Shown here: positions 16,425 to 24,957 of the stretch, in pieces
How positions within the stretch are numbered: the first letter of the stretch is position 1
Layout of the letters: every line of letters begins with the position of its first letter
From: Aquabacterium humicola
GTDB taxonomy: Bacteria > Pseudomonadota > Gammaproteobacteria > Burkholderiales > Burkholderiaceae_C
NCBI RefSeq assembly: GCF_030167915.1
Contig: NZ_JARGNB010000001.1
Span: forward strand, 558,001 to 622,000
DNA length: 64,000 nucleotides
Direction: 5' to 3'
Position numbers and translations under genes: made by a program
Notes under the pieces: model-generated
Told to the model about the DNA's origin: nothing
Database searches by the model: none
Seen by the model: only the letters and a program-made list of their open reading frames with translations

Positions 16425-17522
16425 ATGAACCGAGTCATTCCCTGCGTCCTGATGCGTGCCGGCACGTCGCGCGGCCCGTTCTTCCTGCGCGACTGGCTGC
16501 CCGCCGACGAGACGGCGCGCGACGAGGCGCTGATCGGGGCCATCGGCGCGTCGGACCTGCTGCAGGTCGACGGCGTCGGCGGCGGCAGCACGCTGACCAG
16601 CAAGGTGGCGATCGTCTCGAAGTCGGCGGAGCCGGGCTGCGACGTGGACTACCTGTTCGCCCAGGTCGGTGTCGGCCAGCGCTCGGTCGACACGCGGCCC
16701 AACTGCGGCAACATGCTTTCCGGCGTGGCACCGTTCGCGATCGAACAGGGCCTCGTGGGCGCGCAGGACGGCGAGACGACGGTGCGCGTCTTCAACGTCA
16801 ATACGCGCTCGCGCATCGACGTCACCGTGCTGACGCCTGAAAGACGCGTCAGCTACGACGGCGAGACCGGCATCGACGGGGTCGCCGGCACCGCGGCGCC
16901 GATCCGCCTGAACTTCCTCGATGCCTGGGGTGCGGTGACTGGTTCGGTCTTCCCGACCGGCCAGCGCATCGACCTCATCGACGGCATCGAAGTCACCTGC
17001 ATCGACGCGGCCATGCCGTTGGTGGTCATGCGGGCGCACGACCTCGGCCTGAGCGGACGCGAGTCTCCGGCCGAACTGGACGCGAACCTCGCGCTGCTGG
17101 CGCGCATCGAGGCGATCCGTGTCGCCGCGGGCCAGGCGATGGGCCTGGGCGACGTCTCCACCAGCGTCGTGCCGAAGCCGGTGATCGCCAGCGACGGCGA
17201 CGACGAGAACAGCATCACGTCCCGGTACTTCACGCCGCGGCGCTGCCACGCATCGCACGCGGTCACCGGTGCCATCGGCGTCGCGACGGCCTTCGCGCTG
17301 CCGGGCACCGTCGTCAGCGGCGACGAGGGTCGGCCGGGTGCGCGTGTCATCTCGGTGTTGCATCCGCAGGGGCGCATCGACGTGGAAGTCGCCATCGACG
17401 GTGCCGGTGCCGACGCCCGCATCCAGCGCGCAGCGCTCGTGCGCACCGCCCGAAAGATCCTGCAGGGAGAGCTGCATCTCCCGCCCTACGTGTTCACGAA
17501 ACCGATTGAAGGAGACCGTCCG
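16425..17522 (+). CDS. PrpF/GalD-like isomerase, reading in frame into the next gene
   Basis: About 366 residues of the PrpF/4-oxalomesaconate tautomerase family, which shifts double bonds in unsaturated tricarboxylates. The family opening (IPCVLMRAGTSRGPFFLRDW), DGVGGGSTLTSKVAIV, the VDYLFAQV segment, RPNCGNMLSGVAPFAIEQG with its catalytic-region cysteine, and a later HASHAVTGAIGVATAFALPGT-type segment (as HASHAVTGAIG) are all seen. The odd feature is that no stop codon separates it from the downstream Bug receptor: the frame continues through VFTKPIEGDRP straight into the receptor's start methionine. A TGA lies just out of frame at 17501-17503. ATG at 16401 is an alternative start. The physiological substrate is unknown. 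Confidence 0.82.
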
Positions 17523-18482
17523 ATGAAACGCCTGATCGCGCCCGCCGTGGCCGCCGTTGTCGCCGCCACCTCGCCGATGGCGATGGCCTGGCCCGACAAG
17601 ACCATCACCCTCGTCGTGCCCACCGCGGCCGGCGGCGGCAATGACGCGATGGCGCGCACCATCGCGCAGAAGCTCGGGCCGCTGCTCGGCCAGACCATCA
17701 TCATCGACAACCGCGCCGGCGCGAATGGCGCGATCGCCAGCGAGTTCGTCGCGCGCGCCACGCCGGACGGCCACACGCTGATGTTCGGCTACATCGCCAC
17801 GCACGCGATGAACCCGGCGCTGCAGAAGCTGCGCTACGACCCGGTGACCGACTTCGCGCCGATCGGCCTGGTCGGCTACTCGCCGACCCTGATGGTCGCC
17901 AACGGCACCGTGCCGGTGAAGGACGTCAAGGACCTCGTCGCGCAGCTGAAGGCCAAGCCGGACAAGTACACCTACGCCTCCGCCGGCAACGGAACCGCGC
18001 CGCACTACGCCGCAGAGCTCTTCAAGCTCTCGACCGGCACCGTGATGCTGGGCATTCCGTACAAGGGCGCCGCGCCCGGCATCAGCGACACGATCGGCGG
18101 CCAGACGCAGTTCATGTTCCCGAGCCTCTTCACCGCGCTGCCGCACGTCAAGGCCGGCAAGCTGCGAGCGCTGGCCGTCGCGGGCCCGAAGCGCTCGAGC
18201 CTGTTGCCCGACGTGCCGACCCTGAAGGAAGCCGGCGTCGACGGCGTGGACGTGCAGCAGTGGTACGGCTTCTTCGCGCCGGCCAAGACGCCGAAGCCGA
18301 TCATCGACCAGCTCAACAAGGCGCTGAACCAGGTGCTGGCCGACAAGGAGATCATCAAGCGCATCGAGGACCACGGCGCCGACGTCGAGACCGGCACGCC
18401 CGAGCAACTCGGCGCGCTCGTCAAGAGCGAGCTGGTCAAGTGGAAGGGCGTCGTGCAACGCGCCAAGCTGACGGCCGACTGA
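17523..18482 (+). CDS. Bug/TctC-family periplasmic solute receptor
   Basis: A 319-residue tripartite tricarboxylate transporter receptor. A Sec signal peptide ends ATSPMAMA; the mature domain opens WPDKTITLVVPTAAGGGNDA and contains the family segments IDNRAGANG, ASEFVARATPDGHTL, YASAGNGTAPHYAAELFK and PYKGAAPGISDTIGG. Bug proteins bind organic acids, often carboxylates. A strong Shine-Dalgarno (AAGGAGA) 8 bases before the ATG supports independent initiation even though the upstream isomerase frame is continuous with it. No TctA/TctB membrane subunits are in the window, a common situation for Bug receptors. Confidence 0.9.
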   Translation: MKRLIAPAVAAVVAATSPMAMAWPDKTITLVVPTAAGGGNDAMARTIAQKLGPLLGQTIIIDNRAGANGAIASEFVARATPDGHTLMFGYIATHAMNPALQKLRYDPVTDFAPIGLVGYSPTLMVANGTVPVKDVKDLVAQLKAKPDKYTYASAGNGTAPHYAAELFKLSTGTVMLGIPYKGAAPGISDTIGGQTQFMFPSLFTALPHVKAGKLRALAVAGPKRSSLLPDVPTLKEAGVDGVDVQQWYGFFAPAKTPKPIIDQLNKALNQVLADKEIIKRIEDHGADVETGTPEQLGALVKSELVKWKGVVQRAKLTAD

Positions 18483-18509
18483 GGCCGGTCACCCGCACGA
18501 GGAGCACCC

Positions 18510-19370
18510 ATGGACTCGACACTGAACGACCTGAAGGCCTGGATCGGACGCAGCGAAACGGTCGGCGACCGCATCGGCGCGACGCCGGTGAAGGCCCTCG
18601 ACGCGACGCTGGACCATCCGCCGCGGGCGGTGCAGGAAGGCACGCCTCTGCCGCCGCTGTGGCACTGGCTGTATGTCCTGCCGCTGCACCGGCAGAGCGA
18701 GATCGGCCCGGATGGCCACGCCAGGCGTGGCGGCTTCCTGCCGCCCGTGCCGCTGCCGCGGCGCATGTGGGCCGGCAGCCAGTTCGAGTTCCGCTCGCCG
18801 GTGCGCGTCGGCGACGCGGTGGAGCGCACCTCGACGATCGCCGACGTGACGATCAAGGAGGGCCGCACGGGCACGCTGGTGTTCGTCAAGGTGCGGCACG
18901 AATGGCGCTGCAACGGTGCGGCCGAACCCGCGATCGTCGAATTCCATGACATCGTCTACCGCGACGCGAAGCGCCCCGGCGATGTCGAGCCGCCGCCGCA
19001 GCCGGCTCCGACCGCGGCCGCGTGGCAGCGCGAGATCGTGCCCGACGACGTGCTGCTGTTCCGCTACTCGGCCTTGACCTTCAATGGCCACCGCATCCAC
19101 TACGACCGCCAGTACGTGACCGAGGTGGAAGGTTATCCCGGCCTCATCGTGCACGGCCCGTTGATCGCGACGCTGTTGATGGATCTGGTGCGCCGCCAGG
19201 CGCCCGAGGCCGACGTCGCGAGCTTCCGCTTCAAGGCGGTGCGACCGACGTTCGACCTGCATCCCTTCCGCGTCAACGGACAGCTTCAAGCCGACGGCAA
19301 GACCATCCAGCTCTGGGCCCAGGACCATGAAGGCTGGCTGACGATGGACGCGGTCGCCACGCTGCGCTGA
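18510..19370 (+). CDS. HTD2/MaoC-like hydratase (mesaconyl-C4-CoA hydratase-like)
   Basis: A 286-residue protein with a double hot-dog organisation. The N-terminal FAS1-like dehydratase half includes PPRAVQEGTPLPPLWHWLYV and LPRRMWAGSQFEFRSPVRVGD; the C-terminal half has the dehydratase core RYSALTFNGHRIHYDRQYV, followed by GYPGLIVHGPL. This layout matches mesaconyl-C4-CoA hydratase of the 3-hydroxypropionate cycle and its relatives that hydrate branched unsaturated acyl-CoAs. The neighbouring CoA-transferase supports a CoA-thioester substrate. GAGGAG precedes the start. The exact acyl group is not determinable from sequence. Confidence 0.82.
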   Translation: MDSTLNDLKAWIGRSETVGDRIGATPVKALDATLDHPPRAVQEGTPLPPLWHWLYVLPLHRQSEIGPDGHARRGGFLPPVPLPRRMWAGSQFEFRSPVRVGDAVERTSTIADVTIKEGRTGTLVFVKVRHEWRCNGAAEPAIVEFHDIVYRDAKRPGDVEPPPQPAPTAAAWQREIVPDDVLLFRYSALTFNGHRIHYDRQYVTEVEGYPGLIVHGPLIATLLMDLVRRQAPEADVASFRFKAVRPTFDLHPFRVNGQLQADGKTIQLWAQDHEGWLTMDAVATLR

Positions 19371-19382
19371 AGGAGCACTGCC

Positions 19383-20564
19383 ATGCAACCCCTGAAGGGC
19401 CTCACGGTGGTCACGCTCGAGCACGCGATCGCCGCGCCGTTCGCGACCCGCCAGCTCGCCGACCTTGGCGCCCGCGTCATCAAGATCGAACGCCCCGGCG
19501 TCGGCGACTTCGCGCGCGGCTACGACAGCCGCGTGCGCGGCCTCGCCTCGCACTTCGTCTGGACCAACCGGTCGAAGGAGAGCCTCACGCTGGACGTCAA
19601 GCATCCCGAGGCCGCCAAGGTGCTCGAACGCCTGGTGCTGGAGAAGGCCGACGTGGTCGTGCAGAACCTCGCGCCGGGCGCGGCCGCGCGGCTGGGCCTG
19701 GGCTACGAGGTGCTCGCGGCGCGCAAGCCCTCGATCATCGTCTGCGACATCTCCGGCTACGGCGCCGACGGCCCGTACCGCGACAAGAAGGCCTACGACC
19801 TGCTGATCCAGAGCGAGGCGGGCTTCGTGTCGGTGACCGGCACCGCGGACGAACCGTGCAAGGCCGGACCGTCGATCGCCGACATCGCTGCCGGCATGTA
19901 CGCCTATACGAACATCCTGGCCGCGCTGCTGCAGCGCGCCCAGACCGGACGCGGCCAGCACATCGACATCTCGATGCTGGAGTCGCTGGCCGAATGGACC
20001 AGCTACCCGCTGTACTACGCGTTCGACGGCGCGCCGCCGCCGCCGCGCACCGGGGCCGCTCACGCGACGATCTATCCCTACGGCCCATTCCCGACCGGCG
20101 CGGACGGCGGCAGCGTGATGCTGGGCCTGCAGAACGAGCGCGAGTGGGTCAACTTCTGCGACAAGGTGCTGCAACGGTCCGAGCTGGCGCGGGACCCTCG
20201 CTTCGCGGGCAATGCCCGGCGCGTCGCCGAGCGCATCGCGCTGCGCGAGATCATCGTGCAGGTCTTCTCGTCGCTGACGGCCCCCCAGGTCGTCGAGCGG
20301 CTGGAGGCGGCGCAGATCGCCAATGCGCGCGTCAACACGATGCACGAGGTGTGGGCGCATCCGCAGCTCGAGGCGCGTGGCCGCTGGCGCGAAGTCGGCT
20401 CGCCGGCCGGCATGCTGCCGGCCATGCTGCCCCCGGGCACCTGGAACGACGGTCCGCGCATGGACCCGGTTCCCGCGCTCGGCCAGCACACCGACACCAT
20501 CCTCGCCGAGCTGGGCATCGATGCCGAGGACGTGCGCGCCCTGCGCGCCGCGGTGGCGATCTGA
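19383..20564 (+). CDS. class III (CaiB/BaiF) CoA-transferase
   Basis: A 393-residue family III CoA-transferase, which moves CoA between carboxylic acids through an aspartyl-CoA intermediate. The family pattern is clear: LKGLTVVTLEHAIAAPFATR, LADLGARVIKIERPGVGDFA, RSKESLTLDVKHPEA, DVVVQNLAPGAAARLGLGYE and KKAYDLLIQSEAGF, which carries the expected catalytic aspartate. It starts 12 bases after the hydratase stop, and the pair resembles the Mct/Meh pair of Chloroflexus. It presumably activates the dicarboxylate that the hydratase then uses. Confidence 0.9.
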   Translation: MQPLKGLTVVTLEHAIAAPFATRQLADLGARVIKIERPGVGDFARGYDSRVRGLASHFVWTNRSKESLTLDVKHPEAAKVLERLVLEKADVVVQNLAPGAAARLGLGYEVLAARKPSIIVCDISGYGADGPYRDKKAYDLLIQSEAGFVSVTGTADEPCKAGPSIADIAAGMYAYTNILAALLQRAQTGRGQHIDISMLESLAEWTSYPLYYAFDGAPPPPRTGAAHATIYPYGPFPTGADGGSVMLGLQNEREWVNFCDKVLQRSELARDPRFAGNARRVAERIALREIIVQVFSSLTAPQVVERLEAAQIANARVNTMHEVWAHPQLEARGRWREVGSPAGMLPAMLPPGTWNDGPRMDPVPALGQHTDTILAELGIDAEDVRALRAAVAI

Positions 20565-20639
20565 TGTCGCCGCGCCCCCTTCTGTCCACGCCGGGCGACG
20601 CGCCCGGCGCCTGACCCCACCTGCCACCACGGAGCCTCC

Positions 20640-21986
20640 ATGCCCGCCACCATCATCGATTCCGCCATCTTCCAGGGCATCTTCTCGAGCGACGAGATGC
20701 GCCGCGTCTGGTCCGACGAGAACCGCACGCAGAAATACCTCGACATCGAAGCGGCGCTCGCCAAGGTCCAGGGACGCCTGGGCCTGATCCCGCAGGAAGC
20801 GGCCGACGAGATCGTCAGCCACTGCAAGCTCGAGCAGATCGACATGGCCAAGCTGCGCCAGCAGACCGAGCGCATCGGCTACCCGATCCTCGGTGTCGTC
20901 TCGCAGCTCAATGCGCTGTGCCGCGACAAGCTGGGCGAGTACTGCCATTGGGGTGCGACGACGCAGGACATCACGGACACCGCGACGGTGCTGCAGATCC
21001 GCGAAGGACTGGACATCGTCGACCGGGAACTGACCGCGATCTCGGCCGCGATGGCGCGGCACGCCAGGGCGCATCGCGACACACCGATGATCGGCCGCAG
21101 CAACCTGCAGCAGGCGATTCCGGTGACCTTCGGCTACAAGATGGCCGGCCTGCTGTCCGCGATCGAGCGCCATCGCGAGCGGCTGGCCCAGCTGAGGGAA
21201 CGTGTGCTCGTCGGCGAGTTCGCCGGGGCCGCGGGCACGCTCGCGTCGCTGCAGACGGGCGCGATGGAAACGCAGGCCGGCCTGTGCGCCGAGCTCGGCC
21301 TGAAGCAGCCGCTGATCGCCTGGCACACCATCCGCGACAACATCGCCGAGGTGGGCACGTTCCTCGGCCTGGTCGGCGGCACGCTGGGCAAGCTCAGCAT
21401 GGACATCAAGCTGATGATGCAGACGGAAGTGGGCGAGGTCTACGAGCCGTTTGCGCACGGCCGCGGCTCGAGCAGCACCATGCCGCAGAAGCGCAACCCG
21501 ATCTCCTCGTGCTACATCCACGCGGCGATCTCGGTGGTGCGCCAGCATGCCGCAGCCCTGATGGATGCGATGGTGGCCGATCACGAGCGTTCGACGGGGC
21601 CGTGGGAGATCGAATGGATCGTGCTGCCGGAGGCGTTCTGCCTGATGGCCGGCGCGCTGAAGCAGTCGCGCTTCGTGCTGGAAGGTCTCGAAGTGGATGC
21701 CGCGGCGATGCGCCGCAACATCGACCTGACGCACGGGCTCGTGATGAGCGAGGCGGTGATGATGGGGCTGGGGCCCTGGATCGGCCGCGAGTATGCGCAC
21801 GACCTGGTCTACGACATCTGCCGCGAAGCCGTGAAGCAGCAGCGCCCGCTGCTGGACCTGCTGGCGGCTCATCCGGAGATCAACAAGCATCTCGACCGGG
21901 CCGCGCTGGCCAGGCTGTGCGACCCGAGCAACTACCTCGGGCAGTCCGGCGTCATGGTCGACCGGGTCCTCGCCGCCGTCGCTTGA
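20640..21986 (+). CDS. fumarase/aspartase-superfamily lyase (PcaB/adenylosuccinate lyase-like)
   Basis: A 448-residue homotetramer-type lyase. The superfamily signature GSSSTMPQKRNPI is near residue 280, and HWGATTQDITDT (residues about 100-112) is the second conserved region, both shared with adenylosuccinate lyase and 3-carboxy-cis,cis-muconate cycloisomerase. Members eliminate or cyclise substrates that bear a fumarate-like or carboxymuconate-like group. Its place after the CoA-transferase, hydratase and PrpF-like isomerase suggests cleavage of a polycarboxylate rather than purine synthesis, but this is inference. The gene starts 75 bases after the CoA-transferase stop. Confidence 0.85.
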   Translation: MPATIIDSAIFQGIFSSDEMRRVWSDENRTQKYLDIEAALAKVQGRLGLIPQEAADEIVSHCKLEQIDMAKLRQQTERIGYPILGVVSQLNALCRDKLGEYCHWGATTQDITDTATVLQIREGLDIVDRELTAISAAMARHARAHRDTPMIGRSNLQQAIPVTFGYKMAGLLSAIERHRERLAQLRERVLVGEFAGAAGTLASLQTGAMETQAGLCAELGLKQPLIAWHTIRDNIAEVGTFLGLVGGTLGKLSMDIKLMMQTEVGEVYEPFAHGRGSSSTMPQKRNPISSCYIHAAISVVRQHAAALMDAMVADHERSTGPWEIEWIVLPEAFCLMAGALKQSRFVLEGLEVDAAAMRRNIDLTHGLVMSEAVMMGLGPWIGREYAHDLVYDICREAVKQQRPLLDLLAAHPEINKHLDRAALARLCDPSNYLGQSGVMVDRVLAAVA

Positions 21987-22044
21987 GCCGCAGCGACCTG
22001 CCGAAGCCACCCTCATACCGGCCCGGGGCGGGCCGCCGCACGAG

Positions 22045-22050
22045 TACAGT
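22045..22050 (+). promoter_or_regulatory. -10-like hexamer before second lysR
   Basis: TACAGT lies 42 bases before the ATG at 22093 in the gap after the lyase gene. No clear -35 is seen. Confidence 0.3.
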
Positions 22051-22092
22051 CCGGTCGATTCCTGCCTCCGATCGATCCACGCGACTTCGGCA

Positions 22093-22983
22093 ATGGACCT
22101 GCGCGACCTGCGCTACTTCGAGACGATCGCCGAACTGCAGCACCTCGGCCGCGCGTCGGCCCGGCTGCACCGGTCGCAGCCCGCGCTCACCAGCAGCATC
22201 CGGCGGCTCGAGGCGGACTGCGGGGCCGCGCTCTTCGAGAAGGCCGGCCGCGGCATCCGGCTCACGGAAGCCGGCAAGACCTTGCTGCGGTGGGCGCAGC
22301 GCGTGCGCTTCGATGTCGAGGACGCGCGGCGCGAGCTGTCGGCGATCGGCAGCGGGCTGACCGGACACGTGCGCCTGGGCATCGTGCCCACGGCGGCGCA
22401 GTTCGTGTTGCCGTCGGTGGCGCGGCAGCTGTTGCAGGAAGCGCCCGGGGTGACCTTGCATACCGTGGTCGGCCTCATCGACACCCTCAAGCCGCAGCTG
22501 CGCGCGGGCGAGCTGGACATGATGGTCGGCACCGCCAGCGCCCCCGAACCGGGCTACGAGTCCCGGCTGGTCGCCGAGGACATGATCGTCGTGGCCGCGA
22601 GCGAGCGCCATGACGTCTTCAGCAAGCCGGTCACGCTGAAGGACCTGACGGCGTTCCCGTGGGCCCTGCAGCCACCCGGGCTGCCGACGCGCGACTGGCT
22701 GGACCACACGTTCGATCGCAAGGCCCTGCCGCGCCCGCGCGTGCAGGTGGAGTCGACGAGCCTGCTGATGCTGCCCGCGCTGATCGTCGAGACCGGCCTG
22801 CTGAGCTTCGTTTCCCGGCACCACCTGCAGGGTCAGGCGCGCATCCACGGCCTCAAGGAAGTGCCCGTCAAGGGCGCCACGATGCGCAGGCGACTCGTCG
22901 TCACCTACCGCGAGCGCAGCTTCATCTCGCCGGTCGCCGCGCGCCTGATCGAGCTGCTGTCGCGGTCCGCGTCGGCAGCCTGA
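22093..22983 (+). CDS. LysR-family transcriptional regulator
   Basis: A 296-residue regulator with an N-terminal winged helix (LRYFETIAELQHLGRASARL, HRSQPALTSSIRRLEADCGA) and a LysR effector-binding domain starting near residue 92 (TGHVRLGIVPTAAQFVLPSV). It follows the lyase gene in the same direction after 105 bases and may be a second controller of that cluster. It converges on the ccm operon: its stop lies five bases from the ccmI stop. Confidence 0.9.
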   Translation: MDLRDLRYFETIAELQHLGRASARLHRSQPALTSSIRRLEADCGAALFEKAGRGIRLTEAGKTLLRWAQRVRFDVEDARRELSAIGSGLTGHVRLGIVPTAAQFVLPSVARQLLQEAPGVTLHTVVGLIDTLKPQLRAGELDMMVGTASAPEPGYESRLVAEDMIVVAASERHDVFSKPVTLKDLTAFPWALQPPGLPTRDWLDHTFDRKALPRPRVQVESTSLLMLPALIVETGLLSFVSRHHLQGQARIHGLKEVPVKGATMRRRLVVTYRERSFISPVAARLIELLSRSASAA

Positions 22984-22988
22984 TCCGG

Positions 22989-23870
22989 TCAGCGCCGGTT
23001 GGCCGCGATCTCGGCCAGCCGGGCCTCGAGCCAGCGCGCGTCGTCGGAGTCCGGCGGCACCAGCGTCAGCAGGCGCTTCCAGTGCACGGTGGCCACCGCG
23101 AAGTCGCGGCGCTTGTACGCCGCCGTCGCGGCGAGCGACAGTGCCATGGGGTGATCGGGATCGAGCTTCAACGCGGCTTCCACGCGCTTGAGCGGCTCGC
23201 CCTCGATGCTGCCGTTGGCCAGCGTGGCCAGCGCGTCGGCCGACTGGGCCAGCAGCGAAGGGTCGCGCTGCAGCGCGTCGCCGGTGCGCTCGTAGGCCGC
23301 GGCGGCCTCGGCCATGCGCCCCAGCGCGTGGTACGAGCGCGCCAGCATCGCCCAGCCGGCGGCATCGCCGGGGTTCTTCTCGAGCTTGGCCGCCAGGCTG
23401 GCGACCATGCGCTCGACGTCCGGGGGCATGCCGGACGGCGCCGCGCCGTCGCCATGCGGGGAGGGCGCGCCGGCGGTTGCCGCCGACGGGTGCAGCAGCG
23501 CGATCGGCGCGCCCAGCTGCGCATAGAGGCCAGTCGCGACCAGCGGCAGCATCAGCGCGACGACCAGCGCGCTGCGCGGCAGTGGCGCGGCCGGCGCGGG
23601 CGCGCCAGGCGCAGGCGATGCGGACTCGGCCGCCGCGGTGTCGTCGAGCAGCCGGCGCTGCAGCTCCTCGCGCGCTTCCCGGCCGTCCTGCTCGGACAAG
23701 GTGCCGGCCGCGAGGTCGCGTTCGAGCTCGGCCAGCTGGTGGCGGTAGACCGCCGCATTGAGCGCGCCGGCGGACGTGGCGTTGCGGGCCGTGCTGCGAC
23801 GCCATGGTCGCAGCAGCAGCAGCAGCGTCACGGTGATCAGCGCCACGGCGGCGAACAGGAACGCGCCCAT
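22989..23870 (-). CDS. ccmI: cytochrome c maturation protein CcmI
   Basis: A 293-residue protein that holds apocytochromes for heme ligation. Two N-terminal membrane segments (MGAFLFAAVALITVTLLLLL and, after a cytoplasmic stretch with QLAELERDLAAGTLSEQDGR, RSALVVALMLPLVATGLYAQ) are followed by a periplasmic TPR region (MLARSYHALGRMAEAAAAYE, ALKLDPDHPMALSLAATAAY). The start overlaps the ccmH stop by one base (TGATG). It is the last gene of a complete ccmABCDEFGHI operon. Confidence 0.9.
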   Translation of the reverse strand: MGAFLFAAVALITVTLLLLLRPWRRSTARNATSAGALNAAVYRHQLAELERDLAAGTLSEQDGREAREELQRRLLDDTAAAESASPAPGAPAPAAPLPRSALVVALMLPLVATGLYAQLGAPIALLHPSAATAGAPSPHGDGAAPSGMPPDVERMVASLAAKLEKNPGDAAGWAMLARSYHALGRMAEAAAAYERTGDALQRDPSLLAQSADALATLANGSIEGEPLKRVEAALKLDPDHPMALSLAATAAYKRRDFAVATVHWKRLLTLVPPDSDDARWLEARLAEIAANRR

Positions 23871-24394
23871 CACGGCTCTCCTTGCAGAAGCTGGGCGGCA
23901 CGCGCCCGCTCGTCGTCGGTCAGCGGCCGGGCGGCGCCGTCGCCGCCCGCGGGTGCGCGTCGTGCGCGCAGGTGCAGCGCCAGTGCGCCGGCGCCGATCG
24001 CCAGCAGCAGCGCCGGTCCGCCCCACAGCAGCCAGGTGCTCGGCCGCAACGGCGGCCGATAACGCACGAAGTCCCCGTAGCGGGTGACCAGAAAGTCCAG
24101 CACCTCGCGATCGCTCTTGCCGGCCTTGATCAGCGTGCGGATCTCGCGGCGCAGGTCCTGGGCCAGCTCGGCCCGCGAACCGGCGAGCGACTCGTTCTGG
24201 CAGACCAGGCAGCGCAGCTCGTCGGCGATGCCGATCAGGCGCTGCTCGACCGCTTCGTCGTCGGCCAGCGGCTGCGCGTCGCGGGCGTGGGCCGGCGCCA
24301 GGCCGGCCAGCGCGAATACCAGCGCCAGCACCAGCAGCGGCGGCCAGCGCTTCATCAGCGCGATCGGCGAGGCTTCTTGTCGCTGACGGCTCAT
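23870..24394 (-). CDS. ccmH: cytochrome c maturation protein CcmH
   Basis: A 174-residue membrane-anchored thiol oxidoreductase that reduces apocytochrome cysteines. The N-terminal hydrophobic segment (WPPLLVLALVFALAGLAPAHA) precedes the active-site motif LRCLVCQNESLAGS (LRCxxCQ) and the LVTRYGDFVRYRPPL segment; a second membrane helix (LLWGGPALLLAIGAGALAL) is near the C-terminus. The ATG at 24394 forms an ATGA overlap with the ccmG stop, favouring it over an in-frame ATG at 24355. Confidence 0.92.
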   Translation of the reverse strand: MSRQRQEASPIALMKRWPPLLVLALVFALAGLAPAHARDAQPLADDEAVEQRLIGIADELRCLVCQNESLAGSRAELAQDLRREIRTLIKAGKSDREVLDFLVTRYGDFVRYRPPLRPSTWLLWGGPALLLAIGAGALALHLRARRAPAGGDGAARPLTDDERARAAQLLQGEP

Positions 24395-24957
24395 GGCTTG
24401 GACTCCCGCATGAGCTTGCCCACCATGGGCAGGATCTTCTCCTGCATCACCGCCTCGGTCAGCGGGCCGATGTGCTTGTGGCGGATGGTGCCCTGTGCGT
24501 CGATCAGGTAGGTCTCGGGCACGCCGTAGACGCCGTAGTCCATGCCGACGCGGCCGTCGCGGTCGACGGCGGACAGCCGGTAGGGGTCGCCGTGCTGCGC
24601 CAGCCAGCGCTGCGCGTCGGCCGGCGCGTCCTTGTAGTCCAGGCCGATCAGCGGCACGTCGCCGCGCCGGGCAGCCGCCATCAGCACCGGATGCTCCTCG
24701 CGGCAGGAAGCGCACCACGAGGCCCAGACGTTGAGCAGCCAGACCTGGCCGCGCATCGAAGCCGGGGTGAACACGGCCGGGCCGGCCGGGCCGGCGTTCG
24801 CCTGCAGCGTCTGCAGCTGCGGCAACTCGAACAGCGGCGCCTGGCGGCCGACCAGCGGCGACGGGATCTCGTGCGGATCGCGCGACAACCCGCGCGCGAG
24901 GAACGCGGCCAGCACCAGGAACAGCGCCAGCGGGATCAGCAAGGTCGAGCGCTTCAT
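24391..24957 (-). CDS. ccmG: thiol:disulfide interchange protein CcmG/DsbE
   Basis: A 188-residue thioredoxin-fold protein tethered by one N-terminal helix (TLLIPLALFLVLAAFLARGL). The reducing active site is WASWCASCREEHP, with the cis-proline in GVPETYLID. It keeps apocytochrome heme-binding cysteines reduced in the periplasm. Its ATG overlaps the ccmF stop by four bases (ATGA). Confidence 0.93.
   Translation of the reverse strand: MKRSTLLIPLALFLVLAAFLARGLSRDPHEIPSPLVGRQAPLFELPQLQTLQANAGPAGPAVFTPASMRGQVWLLNVWASWCASCREEHPVLMAAARRGDVPLIGLDYKDAPADAQRWLAQHGDPYRLSAVDRDGRVGMDYGVYGVPETYLIDAQGTIRHKHIGPLTEAVMQEKILPMVGKLMRESKP

Noticed and set aside
18489-22016. A very long open frame antisense to the hydratase, CoA-transferase and lyase genes
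   Set aside because: Its product is low-complexity Ala/Arg/Gln/His with no family pattern; the sense-strand genes have clear motifs. It is a by-product of high GC codon bias.
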